Assembly: GCF_019097595.1 (NCBI RefSeq)
Contig: NC_080732.1
Location: 11,116,775-11,180,774 of the forward strand
DNA: 64,000 nucleotides
Direction of reading: 5' to 3'
Source: Hemibagrus wyckioides
Lineage: Eukaryota > Chordata > Actinopteri > Siluriformes > Bagridae
The notes below the pieces were generated by a model, which saw nothing but the letters and a program-made list of their open reading frames with translations, did no database searches and was not told where the DNA came from. The position numbers were made by a program, and so were the translations under genes. Positions 63,766 through 64,000 of this stretch are shown here, one piece after another. Positions within the stretch are counted from its first letter, which is position 1, and every line of letters begins with the position of its first letter.

Positions 63766-64000
63766 CAGTCAATCTTTGTCTTTGTAAATAACAAAAAATT
63801 AAAGAAGAATATACAGTCCTTTCTCAAGGTATTAGGAAGGCTAGGCCAATTCTTTTATTTTTATTGTTTTTGCCATTGATATAGCTTTCATTTAATCATA
63901 TTTCCATCTATTTGTGTTTAATAACTTAGAATATGAAATCTGTTTCAGAAAATAATTTTACTAATATATTTATATTAATATTTGGAATTTTATGATATTC

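Overview
The window looks like teleost nuclear DNA. It is AT-rich and gene-poor, with dense CA/CT/GATA/AAT microsatellites, several Tc1-like DNA transposon lineages and 5'-truncated LINEs with short-repeat tails. Small exons with GT-AG borders are scattered through long introns. The Tc1 load and repeat types would fit a catfish-like or cyprinid-like fish, but that is inference. I found no bacterial-style operons, CRISPR arrays, rRNA or tRNA.

The main content is one multi-exon gene on the minus strand. Fourteen consecutive exons between 37096 and 12911 have good splice borders and join in phase without a stop, giving about 621 codons. Weaker candidates extend it at the 5' end (38357, 43127, 43423 and a first coding exon at 44189 in a CpG-rich block) and at the 3' end (9728). 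The predicted protein has a Lys/Glu-rich N-terminal half, an acidic low-complexity exon, a charged helical stretch, and a globular beta-rich module that may be C2-like. I do not recognise the protein and give it no symbol.

At the left edge, 1664-1749 looks like the last coding exon of a plus-strand gene that lies mostly outside the window. It would be convergent with the minus-strand gene.

Mobile DNA: a complete Tc1-like transposon (60373-61620) has perfect 29-bp inverted repeats, TA target duplications and an uninterrupted DD34E transposase. A shorter deletion derivative (about 2712-3180) shares internal sequence with it. Four further Tc1-like relics lie at 40480-41290, 55225-55640, 56836-57096 and 63520-63765. 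LINE 3' ends lie at about 39640-40420, 42015-42150 and 62400-63000. A diverged dispersed repeat occurs at 395-660, 51528-51830 and 61826-62106.

The right third (45-64 kb) has no convincing gene except the transposase. It holds several blocks that look like conserved non-coding elements (about 48.05-48.50, 48.70-49.05, 49.30-49.66, 57.28-57.76 and 59.26-59.43 kb), as expected in a regulatory gene desert beside a developmental gene outside the window.
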